64,000 nucleotides of DNA from Hymenobacter wooponensis (GCF_004745865.1 NZ_SRKZ01000001.1:868001-932000); one strand, 5' to 3'; shown: positions 8,429 through 18,217, counted from the first letter of the stretch. Program-made: numbers and translations. The notes: generated from the sequence alone by a model not told the origin.

Positions 8429-11050
8429 ATGGAAGCTAAATTCTCAAATCGAGTCAAAGAGGTCATCTCTTTGAGCCGGGAAGAGGCCATCCGGCTCGGG
8501 CACGATTATATCGGTACCGAACACTTATTACTGGGCATGATTCGCGAAGGGGAAGGCACTGCCATTGGTCTGCTCAAGAAATTGGGTGTATCGGTGGAGG
8601 AGCTTAAGTATGCCCTAGAGCAAGCCACCCGTAATACGGCCACGCAAGGCACGAGCATCACGGGCTCTATCCCTCTGACGAAACAGACCGAGAAAGTTCT
8701 TAAGATCACGTACCTCGAAGCCAAAATCTTCAAGAGCGAAATTATTGGCACGGAGCATCTACTCCTGTCAATTCTGCGCGATGAAGACAATATCTCGTCT
8801 CAAATTCTCAGCAAATTCAAGGTGAACTACGAATCTGTGCGCGATTCGCTGGACTACCACGGTAACACGGCGAACAACCCCACCAACGGCCCAGAGGCCG
8901 ATGATGACGACAACGACCGCCTCTTTGGAGGCTCGGCCGGCCGCGGTGGTGCGGGCGCCGGAGCTGCTCCGAAGAAAGGAGGCGAGAAATCGCGCACTCC
9001 GGTGCTCGATAACTTCGGCCGCGACCTGACCAAGCTGGCGGAAGAAGATAAGCTCGACCCCATTGTAGGCCGCGAGAAGGAGATCGAGCGCGTTGCTCAG
9101 ATTCTGTCGCGCCGCAAGAAGAACAACCCTATTCTGATTGGTGAGCCTGGTGTTGGTAAAACGGCTATTGCCGAAGGCCTCGCCCTGCGCATCATCCAGA
9201 AGAAAGTATCACGTGTGCTGTTTGGCAAGCGCGTAGTTACGCTTGACCTAGCCTCGCTGGTAGCTGGTACCAAGTACCGCGGTCAGTTTGAGGAGCGCAT
9301 GAAAGCCGTAATGAACGAACTGGAGAAGTCGCCCGACGTGATTCTGTTCATCGACGAGCTCCACACGATTGTGGGTGCTGGTGGTGCTTCAGGCTCGCTG
9401 GATGCTTCCAACATGTTCAAGCCCGCTCTCGCCCGCGGTGAAATTCAATGCATCGGGGCTACCACGCTGGACGAATACCGTCAGTACATCGAGAAAGATG
9501 GCGCTTTGGCCCGTCGTTTCCAGATGGTGATGGTAGATCCGACCTCACCTGAGGAGACGATTGAAATCCTGCACAACATCAAAGACAAGTATCAGGACCA
9601 CCACCACGTGGTGTACACCGACAAAGCCATTGAGGCCTGCGTAAAGCTGTCGGACCGGTACATGTCTGACCGCTTCCTGCCAGACAAAGCCATCGACATT
9701 CTCGATGAGGCTGGTGCTCGTGTGCACATTAACAACATTGTGGTTCCCGAGGATATTCTCAAGCTCGAAGAGCAGATTGAGAACATCAAGACGGAGAAAA
9801 ACCGCGTGGTGAAGTCGCAGAAATACGAGGAAGCTGCCAAGCTCCGCGACACGGAGAAGAAGCTTATTGATCAGCTCGACCAAGCCAAGAAGGACTGGGA
9901 AGAGGAGACCAAGAAGAAGCGCTACACCGTGAAAGAGGAAAACGTGGCAGAAGTAATTGCCATGATGACCGGCATTCCGGTAAGCCGCGTAGCTCAGAAC
10001 GAAAGCCAGAAGCTGCTCAACATGGGCGAAGAGCTGCAAGGCAAAGTGATTGGGCAGGACAAGGCCATCAAGCAATTGGTGAAAGCCATCCAGCGTACTC
10101 GCGTAGGTCTGAAAGATCCGAAGAAGCCCATCGGCTCGTTCGTATTCCTCGGCCCGACTGGTGTTGGTAAGACGGAGCTGGCCAAAGTACTGGCTACTTA
10201 TCTCTTCGACAAAGAAGATGCTCTCGTGCGCATCGACATGTCGGAGTATATGGAGAAGTTCAGCGTATCGCGCCTGGTGGGCGCGCCTCCCGGCTACGTG
10301 GGTTACGAAGAAGGCGGTCAGCTGACGGAGAAAATCCGCCGCAAGCCATATTCGGTTATCCTGCTCGACGAGATTGAGAAGGCTCACCCCGACGTATACA
10401 ACCTGTTGTTGCAGGTGCTGGATGACGGTATCCTAACCGACGGCCTGGGCCGCAAGGTTGACTTCCGCAACACCATCATCATCATGACCTCGAACATTGG
10501 GGCACGTGACCTGCAGGACTTCGGTGCTGGTATTGGTTTCGGCACCAAGGCTCGTCAGGAGAACATGGATGAGTTGACGAAGGGCACCATCACCAACGCT
10601 CTGCGGAAAACCTTCTCGCCAGAGTTCCTCAACCGTTTGGACGACGTGATTGTCTTCAACTCCCTGGAGAAAAAAGACATCCACCGCATCATCGACATCT
10701 CGCTGTCGAAACTGCTGGGCCGTATCCAGACGCTGGGTTACCGTGTAGAGCTGACCGACGCCGCTAAGGACTTCGTAGCCGAGAAAGGGTATGATCCCAA
10801 ATACGGTGCACGTCCGCTGAACCGGGCCATCCAGAAGTACATCGAGGATCCGATTGCCGAGGAAATCCTGAAGGCTGAAATCGCACAGGGTGACGTTATC
10901 ACGGCTGACTACGCTGAGGGTGCTGAAGAGCTAACCTTCGCCGTAAGCAAGAGCGGTGAAACGCCTAACCTAGCCAGCGACGAGCGGCCCGAGGAAGCCC
11001 CAGAGCCAACGGACGATGAGCCGAAGGACACGAAGAAGAAAGGCGAGTAA
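8429..11050 (+). CDS. clpC: ATP-dependent Clp protease ATP-binding subunit ClpC
   Basis: A cytosolic AAA+ unfoldase that feeds substrates to ClpP. It has 873 residues. Two Clp-N repeats (about 1-145) come first, then a Gly/Ala-rich linker, NBD1 with Walker A GEPGVGKT near residue 238, and a UVR motif (about 445-485, [14 protein letters not shown]). NBD2 has GPTGVGKT near 575, [12 protein letters not shown], and a C-terminal D2 domain. The UVR motif and short middle region mark ClpC rather than ClpB. GAGIGFGT fits the ClpP-docking loop. The last 45 residues are acidic and low-complexity. The in-frame start at 8393 adds 12 residues and is less likely. Confidence 0.96.
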   Translation: MEAKFSNRVKEVISLSREEAIRLGHDYIGTEHLLLGMIREGEGTAIGLLKKLGVSVEELKYALEQATRNTATQGTSITGSIPLTKQTEKVLKITYLEAKIFKSEIIGTEHLLLSILRDEDNISSQILSKFKVNYESVRDSLDYHGNTANNPTNGPEADDDDNDRLFGGSAGRGGAGAGAAPKKGGEKSRTPVLDNFGRDLTKLAEEDKLDPIVGREKEIERVAQILSRRKKNNPILIGEPGVGKTAIAEGLALRIIQKKVSRVLFGKRVVTLDLASLVAGTKYRGQFEERMKAVMNELEKSPDVILFIDELHTIVGAGGASGSLDASNMFKPALARGEIQCIGATTLDEYRQYIEKDGALARRFQMVMVDPTSPEETIEILHNIKDKYQDHHHVVYTDKAIEACVKLSDRYMSDRFLPDKAIDILDEAGARVHINNIVVPEDILKLEEQIENIKTEKNRVVKSQKYEEAAKLRDTEKKLIDQLDQAKKDWEEETKKKRYTVKEENVAEVIAMMTGIPVSRVAQNESQKLLNMGEELQGKVIGQDKAIKQLVKAIQRTRVGLKDPKKPIGSFVFLGPTGVGKTELAKVLATYLFDKEDALVRIDMSEYMEKFSVSRLVGAPPGYVGYEEGGQLTEKIRRKPYSVILLDEIEKAHPDVYNLLLQVLDDGILTDGLGRKVDFRNTIIIMTSNIGARDLQDFGAGIGFGTKARQENMDELTKGTITNALRKTFSPEFLNRLDDVIVFNSLEKKDIHRIIDISLSKLLGRIQTLGYRVELTDAAKDFVAEKGYDPKYGARPLNRAIQKYIEDPIAEEILKAEIAQGDVITADYAEGAEELTFAVSKSGETPNLASDERPEEAPEPTDDEPKDTKKKGE

Positions 11051-11066
11051 TCGTCAGTAGTTAATA

Positions 11067-11106
11067 CAAGAGGCCGGTTTCTGTAAAGGAGCCGGCCTCT
11101 TGTACT
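11067..11106 (+). terminator. Intrinsic terminator of clpC
   Basis: An 11-bp perfect stem (CAAGAGGCCGG with CCGGCCTCTTG, 11067-11077 and 11092-11102) precedes a T-rich tail, 17 bp after the clpC stop. Confidence 0.85.
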
Positions 11107-11219
11107 TTTATGGTAAGGACTCTTGCCATCATCCAGTAAGTCTCGTTTATCGAGTGAGTACTTGCGCTACATCAAATGCTGGCATCTTGACGTTAAACAT
11201 CGTTGCTGACGTGGACTGT

Positions 11220-11250
11220 GCCGCATCAGAATTCTGGTGCGGCTTTTCTT
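11220..11250 (+). terminator. Orphan intrinsic terminator
   Basis: A 10-bp stem (11220-11229 with 11234-11243, one G-T pair) with an AATT loop is followed by TTTTCTTT. It lies 117 bp after the clpC terminator with no ORF between, so it may end an unannotated small RNA. Confidence 0.65.
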
Positions 11251-11261
11251 TGCGGGTGCGT

Positions 11262-11269
11262 TACCTTTG
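11262..11269 (+). promoter_or_regulatory. -7 promoter box of the carboxylase gene
   Basis: TACCTTTG is a perfect TAnnTTTG match 44 bp upstream of the carboxylase ATG, right after the orphan terminator. Confidence 0.65.
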
Positions 11270-11313
11270 GCTTCCTACATAAAGCACCCACTCTGCATCC
11301 CTAAGCCCATCCA

Positions 11314-12882
11314 ATGTCTGACTTGCACACTGACGCCCAACTGAGCAAACTCGAAATCCTCGACCGTAAAAACCAAGAAGCCTTACTGGGCGGTGGCCAA
11401 GCCCGAATTGATGCCCAGCATAAAAAAGGCAAGCTCACCGCGCGTGAGCGGATTGATTTGCTGCTCGACGAGGGCTCTTTTGAAGAGATTGGCAAGTTTG
11501 TGATGCACCGCTCCAAGGACTTTGGCTTGGATAAAGAGTATTATCTCGGCGACGGCGTAGTGACGGGCTACGGTACCGTTAATGGCCGCTTAGTGTACGT
11601 TTTCTCCCAAGACTTTACGGTATTCGGGGGCTCACTCAGTGAAACCCACGCCGAGAAGATTGTGAAGATTATGGACCTGGCCATGAAGAACGGCGCACCC
11701 GTGCTAGGCCTCAATGACTCCGGCGGAGCCCGCATTCAGGAAGGCGTAGTAAGCCTCGGTGGCTACGCGGATATCTTCTATAAAAATACGCTGGCTTCGG
11801 GAGTAGTACCGCAGTTGTCGGCCATTATGGGCCCCTGCGCCGGTGGCGCAGTATATTCTCCCGCTATCACCGACTTTATTCTGATGGTGCAGGACACGAG
11901 CTATATGTTCGTGACCGGGCCCAACGTGGTGAAGACAGTAACTCACGAGAATGTGACCAGCGAGGAGTTGGGCGGCGCCAGCACTCACTCGGCCAAAAGC
12001 GGCGTGACGCATTTTACCTGCGCTAATGAAGTGGAGTGCATCAACTACCTCAAGCGTCTGCTGAGCTACATGCCACAGAACTGCGAGGAAACTGCCCCGG
12101 CCCTTCCCTACGAGAGTGGCCTAGACGAAGCTAGGCCAGTGCTGGACTCCATTATTCCTGAGAACCCCAATCAGCCCTATGATATTCGGGAGGTAATTGA
12201 GGGAATCATTGATGCCGATAGCTTCCTGGAAGTACACCAGAACTTCGCCGAAAACATTGTGGTAGGCTTTGCCCGCTTGGGTGGCCGCAGCATTGGCATT
12301 GTAGGCAATCAGCCGGCTGTGTTGGCTGGCGTGCTCGATATTAATGCCAGCACCAAAGCTGCTCGCTTCGTGCGCTTCTGCGACTCGTTTAATATTCCGC
12401 TGCTGGTGCTAGAAGACGTACCCGGCTTCTTGCCCGGCACCGACCAGGAGTGGCGTGGCATTATTACCAATGGTGCCAAGCTGCTCTACGCCTTCTGTGA
12501 GGCTACTGTACCGCGCATTACGGTTATCACCCGCAAAGCCTACGGCGGGGCCTATGACGTGATGAACTCCAAGCACATTGGGGCCGACATGAACTACGCC
12601 TGGCCTACAGCTGAAATTGCTGTAATGGGTGCTAAGGGCGCGGCCGAAATCATCTTCAAGCGTGAAATTGCCCAGGCCGAAGACCCCGAGGCAAAGCTGC
12701 AGGAGAAAGTAGATGAGTACCAGCAGAAGTTTGCTACGCCTTATCGGGCGGCTCATCGTGGTTTCGTGGATGAGGTAATTCTGCCTTCTCAGACTCGGCA
12801 TAAGCTGATTCGTGCCTTCAAAATGCTGGAGAACAAAGTAGACACACTCCCTCGTAAGAAGCACGGAAACATCCCGCTCTAA
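11314..12882 (+). CDS. Acyl-CoA carboxylase beta subunit (propionyl-CoA carboxylase carboxyltransferase-like)
   Basis: The carboxyltransferase subunit of a biotin-dependent acyl-CoA carboxylase, moving CO2 from biotin to propionyl-CoA or a related acyl-CoA. At 522 residues it has full family length. Crotonase-fold halves are visible: the N-terminal half has [12 protein letters not shown] and [12 protein letters not shown] (oxyanion hole), and the C-terminal half has [24 protein letters not shown] and ARFVRFCD. The C-terminus ends RKKHGNIPL as in PccB. The biotin carboxylase/carrier subunit is not adjacent, so substrate assignment rests on family similarity. Confidence 0.93.
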   Translation: MSDLHTDAQLSKLEILDRKNQEALLGGGQARIDAQHKKGKLTARERIDLLLDEGSFEEIGKFVMHRSKDFGLDKEYYLGDGVVTGYGTVNGRLVYVFSQDFTVFGGSLSETHAEKIVKIMDLAMKNGAPVLGLNDSGGARIQEGVVSLGGYADIFYKNTLASGVVPQLSAIMGPCAGGAVYSPAITDFILMVQDTSYMFVTGPNVVKTVTHENVTSEELGGASTHSAKSGVTHFTCANEVECINYLKRLLSYMPQNCEETAPALPYESGLDEARPVLDSIIPENPNQPYDIREVIEGIIDADSFLEVHQNFAENIVVGFARLGGRSIGIVGNQPAVLAGVLDINASTKAARFVRFCDSFNIPLLVLEDVPGFLPGTDQEWRGIITNGAKLLYAFCEATVPRITVITRKAYGGAYDVMNSKHIGADMNYAWPTAEIAVMGAKGAAEIIFKREIAQAEDPEAKLQEKVDEYQQKFATPYRAAHRGFVDEVILPSQTRHKLIRAFKMLENKVDTLPRKKHGNIPL

Positions 12883-13011
12883 AGTCTATAGCCTGCTAAG
12901 TTGACAACAGGCATGTATCTACATTTATTTTGGCGTAACTTCTTGCCTTGCGCACGCTTGTTGCTAGCTGTTGTTTTACCCAACGCCTGTCACTAAAAAT
13001 TCGCACGTCTA

Positions 13012-14082
13012 ATGCGTCAAGAGAGCTTCGACTTCCTCCAGAAATACTTGAATAACCCCTCTCCTACTGGCTTCGAAAAAGAAGGTCAGCAGTTGTGGCT
13101 GGAATACATCAAGCCGTATATCGACGAGTATTTCGTAGATACCTATGGCACCGTGGTGGGCGTTATCAACCCAGAAGCTCAGTACAAAGTGGTGATTGAA
13201 GCTCACGCTGATGAAATCAGCTACTTCGTCAATTACATCACTAAAGAGGGCTACCTCTATCTGCGCAAGAACGGGGGCTCCGACCCATTGGTAGCACCCA
13301 GCAAACGGGTGAACCTACACACGACAAAAGGCATCGTGAAAGCGGTATTTGGCTGGCCTGCCATTCACGTGCGTAAGGTGGAGCAGGACAAAGCCCCAAC
13401 CATTGAAACCGTTTTCCTCGACTGCGGCGCATCTTCCAAGGAGGAGGTAGAGGAAATGGGAATTCACGTGGGCACTGTGGTGACGTTTGAGGACGAGTTC
13501 ACCGTGCTCAACGACAAGTTTTACGTGGGCCGGGCTCTTGACAACCGCATTGGCGGCTTCATGATTGCGGAAGTAGCCCGCATGCTGAAGGAGAACGATA
13601 AGAAGCTGCCTTTCGGCCTCTACATTGTGAATGCCGTGCAGGAAGAGATAGGCCTACGCGGCGCCGAAATGATTGCCCACCGTATTAAGCCTGATGTAGC
13701 CATCATCACAGACGTGACCCACGATACACAGTCGCCGATGTATGAGAAGAAAACGTCGGGGGATATTTTCTGCGGCAAGGGTCCGGTTATCACTTACGGC
13801 CCGGCGGTGCAGAACAACCTGCGTGACCTGATCATTGAAACTGCCCAGCAAACGGAGGTTCCCTTCCAGCGGGCAGCGGCCACTCGGGCCACTGGCACGG
13901 ACACCGATGCGTTTGCCTACTCTAATGCTGGCGTAGCTTCTGCCCTGATTTCGCTGCCGCTTAAGTATATGCACACCACCGTTGAAACGGTGCACAAAGA
14001 CGACGTGGACAGCGTAACGAAGCTCATCTACGAAACGCTACTGCGCATTGAAGACGGCCACGATTTCCGGTACTTCAGCTAG
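13012..14082 (+). CDS. M42-family metallopeptidase (glutamyl/lysyl aminopeptidase-like)
   Basis: A cytosolic dinuclear-metal aminopeptidase of 356 residues. Metal and catalytic motifs are in order: EAHADEI near 63, GRALDNRIGGF near 177, QEEIGLRGA near 212 (catalytic Glu pair), a DVTHDTQSP segment near 237, and a final Leu/His region (KYMHTTVETVHKDDV) with the last metal His. Standalone gene; the preferred N-terminal residue cannot be read from the sequence. The TAG stop lies inside a CTAGGCC motif. Confidence 0.93.
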   Translation: MRQESFDFLQKYLNNPSPTGFEKEGQQLWLEYIKPYIDEYFVDTYGTVVGVINPEAQYKVVIEAHADEISYFVNYITKEGYLYLRKNGGSDPLVAPSKRVNLHTTKGIVKAVFGWPAIHVRKVEQDKAPTIETVFLDCGASSKEEVEEMGIHVGTVVTFEDEFTVLNDKFYVGRALDNRIGGFMIAEVARMLKENDKKLPFGLYIVNAVQEEIGLRGAEMIAHRIKPDVAIITDVTHDTQSPMYEKKTSGDIFCGKGPVITYGPAVQNNLRDLIIETAQQTEVPFQRAAATRATGTDTDAFAYSNAGVASALISLPLKYMHTTVETVHKDDVDSVTKLIYETLLRIEDGHDFRYFS

Positions 14083-14108
14083 GCCACATTACTGGTCTTA
14101 AGTCCTGC

Positions 14109-14173
14109 GAAGGATCTTGTTGCACTTGATTGGGGCTTGCAAGGCCAGTCTTTCAAGTACGGCAAGATCCTTC
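14109..14173. repeat. Intergenic hairpin repeat element
   Basis: Left arm 14109-14129 and right arm 14153-14173 are inverted copies with 18 of 21 positions matching; the outer 11 bp (GAAGGATCTTG) are perfect. The core GGATCTTGT recurs in the coaC-coaB element. There is no T-run, so it does not look like a standard terminator. Confidence 0.6.
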
Positions 14174-14218
14174 TCTCTTTAGAAGAGTAGTGCTTCTAAC
14201 TGTTCCCATCTTATCATT

Positions 14219-15028
14219 ATGCTTCTTCCTCCCTTACCCAGTCTGCCACTTACCGTCACCGATCAAATGGGCCGGCGAGTGGCCGTGCCGTTTCCTCCGC
14301 GGCGGATTGTGTCGCTGGTACCTTCCCAGACGGAGCTACTCTACGATCTAGGCCTAGGCGACCGGGTAGTGGGCGTGACGAAGTTCTGCGTTCACCCGGC
14401 TCATGCCCGCGAAAAAGCTACTGTTATCGGGGGCACGAAGAACTTTCATCTGGAGAAAATCGAGGAGCTACAGCCAGACCTTATCATTGGAAACAAAGAA
14501 GAAAACTACCAAGAGGGCATTGAGCAACTGGCCACCAAGTACCCAGTCTGGATGAGTGACATCACTACGCTGGATGAATCACTGGATATGATTCGTCGCG
14601 TAGGCCTGCTCACGAGCCGGAAAGAGCAAGCCGATGCCCTGGCCAGTGAGATTCAAACGTCACTGGCAGCATTGCCACCGGCAGCAGAGTTGAAAACAGC
14701 CGCTTATTTCATCTGGCGCAAACCCTACATGGTAGCTGCCAATGGTACTTTCATTGATGATTTGCTGGCGCGGGCTGGTTTTCAAAATGCCTTCGGCCAA
14801 CTTAGTCGCTATCCTGAAATTAGCGCAGATCAACTGCGGGCGGCGGCTCCGCAACAGATTTTATTGTCCTCGGAGCCGTACCCCTTCAGTGAAAAGCACC
14901 TCGCCGAGTTCCAGGAGCTTTGCCCAGCATCTGAGATTCGGATTGTAGATGGAGAGCTGTTTAGCTGGTACGGCAGCCGCCTGCGCCATACCGCGTCGTA
15001 TTTCCAAAGGCTCAGGCAGCAGCCTTAA
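14219..15028 (+). CDS. Helical-backbone metal/cobalamin receptor (BtuF/FhuD-like), no signal peptide
   Basis: A 269-residue protein of the periplasmic-binding class III fold. It has the N-terminal VTDQMGRRV and RRIVSLVPSQTELLYDLGLGDRVVGV, the linker region LEKIEELQPDLIIGNKEEN, and a C-terminal lobe with IWRKPYMVAANGTFIDDLL. Such receptors normally deliver B12, heme or siderophores to ABC importers. No signal peptide or lipobox precedes the domain, and no permease or ATPase gene is adjacent. The product may be cytosolic, or the export signal may be absent from this start choice. Confidence 0.85.
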   Translation: MLLPPLPSLPLTVTDQMGRRVAVPFPPRRIVSLVPSQTELLYDLGLGDRVVGVTKFCVHPAHAREKATVIGGTKNFHLEKIEELQPDLIIGNKEENYQEGIEQLATKYPVWMSDITTLDESLDMIRRVGLLTSRKEQADALASEIQTSLAALPPAAELKTAAYFIWRKPYMVAANGTFIDDLLARAGFQNAFGQLSRYPEISADQLRAAAPQQILLSSEPYPFSEKHLAEFQELCPASEIRIVDGELFSWYGSRLRHTASYFQRLRQQP

Positions 15029-15070
15029 AAGTAAAAGCCCCTACCATGCGTGGTCAGGGACTTTTACTTT
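15028..15070. terminator. Bidirectional terminator between convergent genes
   Basis: AAAGTAAAAG and CTTTTACTTT form the outer stem, with a GC-rich inner part (one mismatch and one shifted base). It lies between the receptor gene on the plus strand and aroA on the minus strand. Confidence 0.75.
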
Positions 15071-15093
15071 GATAATTTGATAAAGTGTTGCGC

Positions 15094-16344
15094 TTACAAA
15101 CTGAATCCTACCTTCTCTAGCTCTGACCAGAACTGCGGGTATGATTTGCGCACAACCTGAGGAGCCTCAATAGTCAGAGGGCCACGCATAGCTAGCGGGG
15201 CAAAGGCCATGGCCATGCGGTGGTCATGGTAGGTGGCTACAGATTGACCTGACACCTGGAAGCCCTCGGATGAAGCCCGGAAATGGCCTTCTCCTTCATC
15301 AGTAAGCGAGCCGCCAAACTTGGCTAGCTCCTGCTGCAAGGCCGCAATGCGGTCAGTTTCCTTGATGCGCAGGCTTTCTAGGCCAGTCATCACTACGGGC
15401 ACACCCAGGGCAGCAGCCACTACAGCTACAGTCTGGGCCAGATCAGGGCAATCAGTAAAGTCCTGGGTAAACTCCTGGGTCTTTCCGGTCTGGGTTAGCC
15501 GTACTGCCTCACCTGCGAGAAACTCTGTGTTCACCCCCAGCTTCTCCATGATGCCTACAATGGCCTGGTCGCCCTGCCAGGAGTGGCGGCGCAGATCGGG
15601 CAGCGTGATGTGTGAACCCGCAGGGGCCAGAGCTACCAGGGCATACCAATAGCTAGCCGCCGACCAGTCGCCTTCCACCGTGTAGTCGGTGGGCTGGTAG
15701 GCCTGGGGGCGTACTTCCAGCACCTCACCTAAGTCGCGGCACTGCGCACCAAAGTGTTGCATGAGTGCCTGCGTCATGCGGATATAAGGGCGTGAGCCAA
15801 CTTTACCCGTCAGCCAGATGCGTAGGCCACTCGCCAGCATTGGGCCCACCATCAGGAGGGCCGAAATGTACTGGCTGCTAATGTCACCACGTACGGTAAG
15901 CTCGGTGAACTCGTCGGTGGCGGGCTGCGGTGTGCGCCCTAGTAAGCGCAGAGGCGGGTATCCCTCCTGGCCAAGGTACTCAATGCGGGCACCCAGTTCT
16001 TGCAGAGCATCAACCAAGATGCCAATTGGCCGCTCCTTCATACGGGCGGTGCCGGTAAGCTCCGTCTGGCGGCCCGTCATGGCGAGGTAAGCCGTCAGGA
16101 AGCGCATGACGGTGCCAGCATCTTCCGCATCGAAGGCAGGAGCTTCGGGGTTAGCTAGCAGCCGCTGCATGAGCTGCGTATCGTTCGCATCAGAGAGGTT
16201 GTCGAGCTGTCCACCGCCCGCTAACGCCCGGATAATTAAAGCGCGGTTGCTTTCACTCTTAGAGGCAGGAAGCTGGGCCGTTCCGCGGAGCGGCTCCCCG
16301 GTCCAGGAAAGAGAAATTGACGTGTTGATGGCACTTGTATTTAT
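15094..16344 (-). CDS. aroA: 3-phosphoshikimate 1-carboxyvinyltransferase (EPSP synthase), start codon unusual
   Basis: Transfers enolpyruvyl from PEP to shikimate-3-phosphate in the chorismate pathway. Reading upstream of the first ATG (16170) in the same frame recovers the essential N-terminus, including LPASKSESNRALIIRAL with the substrate-binding Lys. The gene therefore cannot start at that ATG. Before this segment the frame contains no ATG, GTG, TTG or CTG back to the TGA just upstream; possible starts are ATA (16344), ATC (16329) or ATT (16315). The coordinates use the longest option, 416 residues. Later motifs include DAGTVMRFLTAYL, GDISSQYISALLM, ETDRIAALQQEL and DHRMAMAFAPL. It lies next to aroB. 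Confidence 0.9.
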   Translation of the reverse strand: MNTSAINTSISLSWTGEPLRGTAQLPASKSESNRALIIRALAGGGQLDNLSDANDTQLMQRLLANPEAPAFDAEDAGTVMRFLTAYLAMTGRQTELTGTARMKERPIGILVDALQELGARIEYLGQEGYPPLRLLGRTPQPATDEFTELTVRGDISSQYISALLMVGPMLASGLRIWLTGKVGSRPYIRMTQALMQHFGAQCRDLGEVLEVRPQAYQPTDYTVEGDWSAASYWYALVALAPAGSHITLPDLRRHSWQGDQAIVGIMEKLGVNTEFLAGEAVRLTQTGKTQEFTQDFTDCPDLAQTVAVVAAALGVPVVMTGLESLRIKETDRIAALQQELAKFGGSLTDEGEGHFRASSEGFQVSGQSVATYHDHRMAMAFAPLAMRGPLTIEAPQVVRKSYPQFWSELEKVGFSL

Positions 16345-16447
16345 GGTTCAGACTAGAAGCTCCGAACCTTATGAGAAATGAAATGGAATTTGGTAGTATC
16401 CTTCAGCTTAGCCGGAAGCAAGTGTGCAGCTTCCAAGTGGCCTAGAG

Positions 16448-17563
16448 TTACAACCGATGGTAGTACCGCAACGACTCAGCTATTTCAGCTACCGTTACTG
16501 GCTGGTCGTACACGGCTCGGCCGATGGCCTCAAGCAGTGTGCAGTTGATGATGGAGCCCGCGTTTTTCTTGTCTTGCCGTGCAAGATCCGCAATGGCGTC
16601 GGTTTCAAGCGTGACAAACTGCACCTTGTCGTAGATCGAAAACAGGAAGGTTTCAATCTTATCTAGCTCTTCGGGGCTGAGCAGGCCTTTTTGGTGGCTG
16701 AGCCAGGCTTCGCAGACCATACCAGCAGCCACGGCTTCGCCGTGCAGAATCTCCCGCCCCGGCTGCAACAACAAGTAGCTTTCGAGGGCATGCCCTACGG
16801 TATGCCCAAAGTTCAGGACCTTGCGTAGGCCACTCTCTAAAGGATCTTGCTCTACAATGCGTTGCTTCAGGGCTACCGACTCGCGAATAATAGGCGTCCA
16901 GTCCTCCACAAACATGCCCTGCTGCCGCTGTTCGGCAAAAGCTGTGGCGTCGGCTATCAGCCAGTGCTTGACCACCTCCGCGTAGCCCGATTTCAGTTGC
17001 CGTGGGTCGAGAGTTTCCAGGAAACGCGGTTCGATACACACGGCAGCTGGCTCCTGAAATACGCCTAAGTGGTTTTTAAAGCCCAGAAAATCTACACCGG
17101 TTTTGCCGCCCACACTCGCATCTACCTGGGCCAGCAAGGTGGTAGGCACCTGCACAAAGCGAATACCACGCTTATACAGCGCCGCGCAAAAGCCCCCCAA
17201 ATCGGTTACTACTCCCCCTCCCAAATTAAGCAGCAGCGCATAGCGGTCGGCGCGTTGCTCCGTCAGCTGGTTCCACACGGTTTCGCAGGTGGCTAGGGTC
17301 TTGTATTCCTCTCCCGCGGCAATCTCGATGAGGGTATGTTCAGCCGGCAGATGCGGTTTTAGCATGGGGTAACACTGGCGGGCAGTATTGGAGTCTGCCA
17401 ACACCCAAACCTGGCTTACGGCTGGCCTACGTGCCATTTCTGCCAAGGCAGGAAGTGCTTCTGGCCCTATATAGAGAGAGTTATTCAAGGCGACAGTTAT
17501 TATTTCAAGATTTACTCTACCAATGAGTGGAAAATCAAGCAAAAATAGCTTGCTTTGATGCAA
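16448..17563 (-). CDS. aroB: 3-dehydroquinate synthase
   Basis: Converts DAHP to 3-dehydroquinate with NAD and a metal ion. Family motifs include NLGGGVVTDLGGF (NAD binding), VPTTLLAQVDASVGGKTGVD, the YAEVVKHWLI metal-ligand Glu region, and NFGHTVGHALES with the metal His. The frame opens with TTG at 17563; family homology begins near residue 18 (NLEIITVALNN), where no ATG or GTG is available. The nearest later start is a TTG at 17488, which would remove the first beta-strand. The true N-terminus is therefore unsettled. It is 103 bp upstream of aroA on the same strand. Confidence 0.93.
   Translation of the reverse strand: MHQSKLFLLDFPLIGRVNLEIITVALNNSLYIGPEALPALAEMARRPAVSQVWVLADSNTARQCYPMLKPHLPAEHTLIEIAAGEEYKTLATCETVWNQLTEQRADRYALLLNLGGGVVTDLGGFCAALYKRGIRFVQVPTTLLAQVDASVGGKTGVDFLGFKNHLGVFQEPAAVCIEPRFLETLDPRQLKSGYAEVVKHWLIADATAFAEQRQQGMFVEDWTPIIRESVALKQRIVEQDPLESGLRKVLNFGHTVGHALESYLLLQPGREILHGEAVAAGMVCEAWLSHQKGLLSPEELDKIETFLFSIYDKVQFVTLETDAIADLARQDKKNAGSIINCTLLEAIGRAVYDQPVTVAEIAESLRYYHRL
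17540..17547 (-). promoter_or_regulatory. -7 promoter box at the aroB 5' end
   Basis: The minus strand reads TATTTTTG, a perfect TAnnTTTG match, inside the first codons of the longest aroB frame. If real, transcription starts near 17533, and translation must begin downstream of the TTG at 17563. Confidence 0.5.
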
Positions 17564-17617
17564 CTATTCTATGCTTTACCTACTCATAGTACTGCAACTT
17601 AACCTCTATTCTATAAT

Positions 17618-18085
17618 ATGTGCTCCGTCGTTCGTCGTGTAATGCTCACGCTCGGCTCTGGAATTATGCTTTTTACTAGTGCATGCAGTCGTGATTCGCT
17701 GCCCACTGCCGAAGAACAATTAGTTGGCCGCTGGGAGTGGGTTGAAAGCACTGGGGAAGCTACCACGAGCGTTACCCCGGCCTCTACAGGCCATCAGGTA
17801 TGGGTTGATTTTGACCGCCGGGGGCGGGCGCGCTTTTATGAGGATGGTTCGTTGCGCAGTGCTGCCGCCTTTTCGGTCCGTCGTGCTATGCACCGGGCTG
17901 GGCATAAGCACTCGTTTCGCCACATGATTATCTATCGGGGATACCAGAGCAACCAATTTTACTCTGTGCAGGGTAACCGCTTGCTTATGGAAGATGCCTC
18001 GGGTAAGACTGGCGCGCACATCTACCGCCGTTCTAGCCGCTCTTCAGAAGCGCAAGTAGCTGCGGCCAAACTCACGGAACAATAG
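17618..18085 (+). CDS. Small lipoprotein of unknown function
   Basis: A 155-residue protein with a type II signal sequence whose lipobox is LFTSAC (Cys near residue 23), so it should be a membrane-anchored lipoprotein. The mature part begins with a LVGRWEWVESTG segment typical of lipocalin-like lipoproteins of Bacteroidota, and a Ser/Arg-rich C-terminus follows. It lies divergent from aroB. Confidence 0.75.
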   Translation: MCSVVRRVMLTLGSGIMLFTSACSRDSLPTAEEQLVGRWEWVESTGEATTSVTPASTGHQVWVDFDRRGRARFYEDGSLRSAAAFSVRRAMHRAGHKHSFRHMIIYRGYQSNQFYSVQGNRLLMEDASGKTGAHIYRRSSRSSEAQVAAAKLTEQ

Positions 18086-18209
18086 CACTGCGCTGGCAGT
18101 CGCAGCTGAACTGCTGCTACAGACTTTAAGAGGCCTAGGGAACAGGCAAGCTACCAGAAAAGACCTAGCAGGCAGGGTAACTATCCCCGCCGAAACGGTG
18201 TTTTACGGC

Positions 18210-18217
18210 TATCTTCG
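18210..18217 (+). promoter_or_regulatory. -7-like promoter box upstream of proline dehydrogenase
   Basis: TATCTTCG differs from TAnnTTTG at one position and lies 42 bp upstream of the ATG. The same variant TATCTTCG precedes the lipoprotein gene at 45715. Confidence 0.4.

Noticed and set aside
9545..10387. Long 280-codon frame antisense to clpC
   Set aside because: It is a shadow of the strongly conserved clpC coding frame, with Leu/Val-rich composition typical of antisense frames in GC-rich genes.
14109..14173. Terminator after the M42 peptidase gene
   Set aside because: Strong hairpin but no T-run; better explained as a repeat element.
14130..14351. Frame of 73 codons that would give an alternative N-terminus with a hydrophobic segment
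   Set aside because: It is out of frame with the receptor gene that overlaps it, so it cannot supply a signal peptide unless there is a frameshift, for which there is no evidence.
16106..16381. Plus-strand frame antisense to the start of aroA
   Set aside because: The minus-strand EPSP synthase sequence explains it; no signal or family features.
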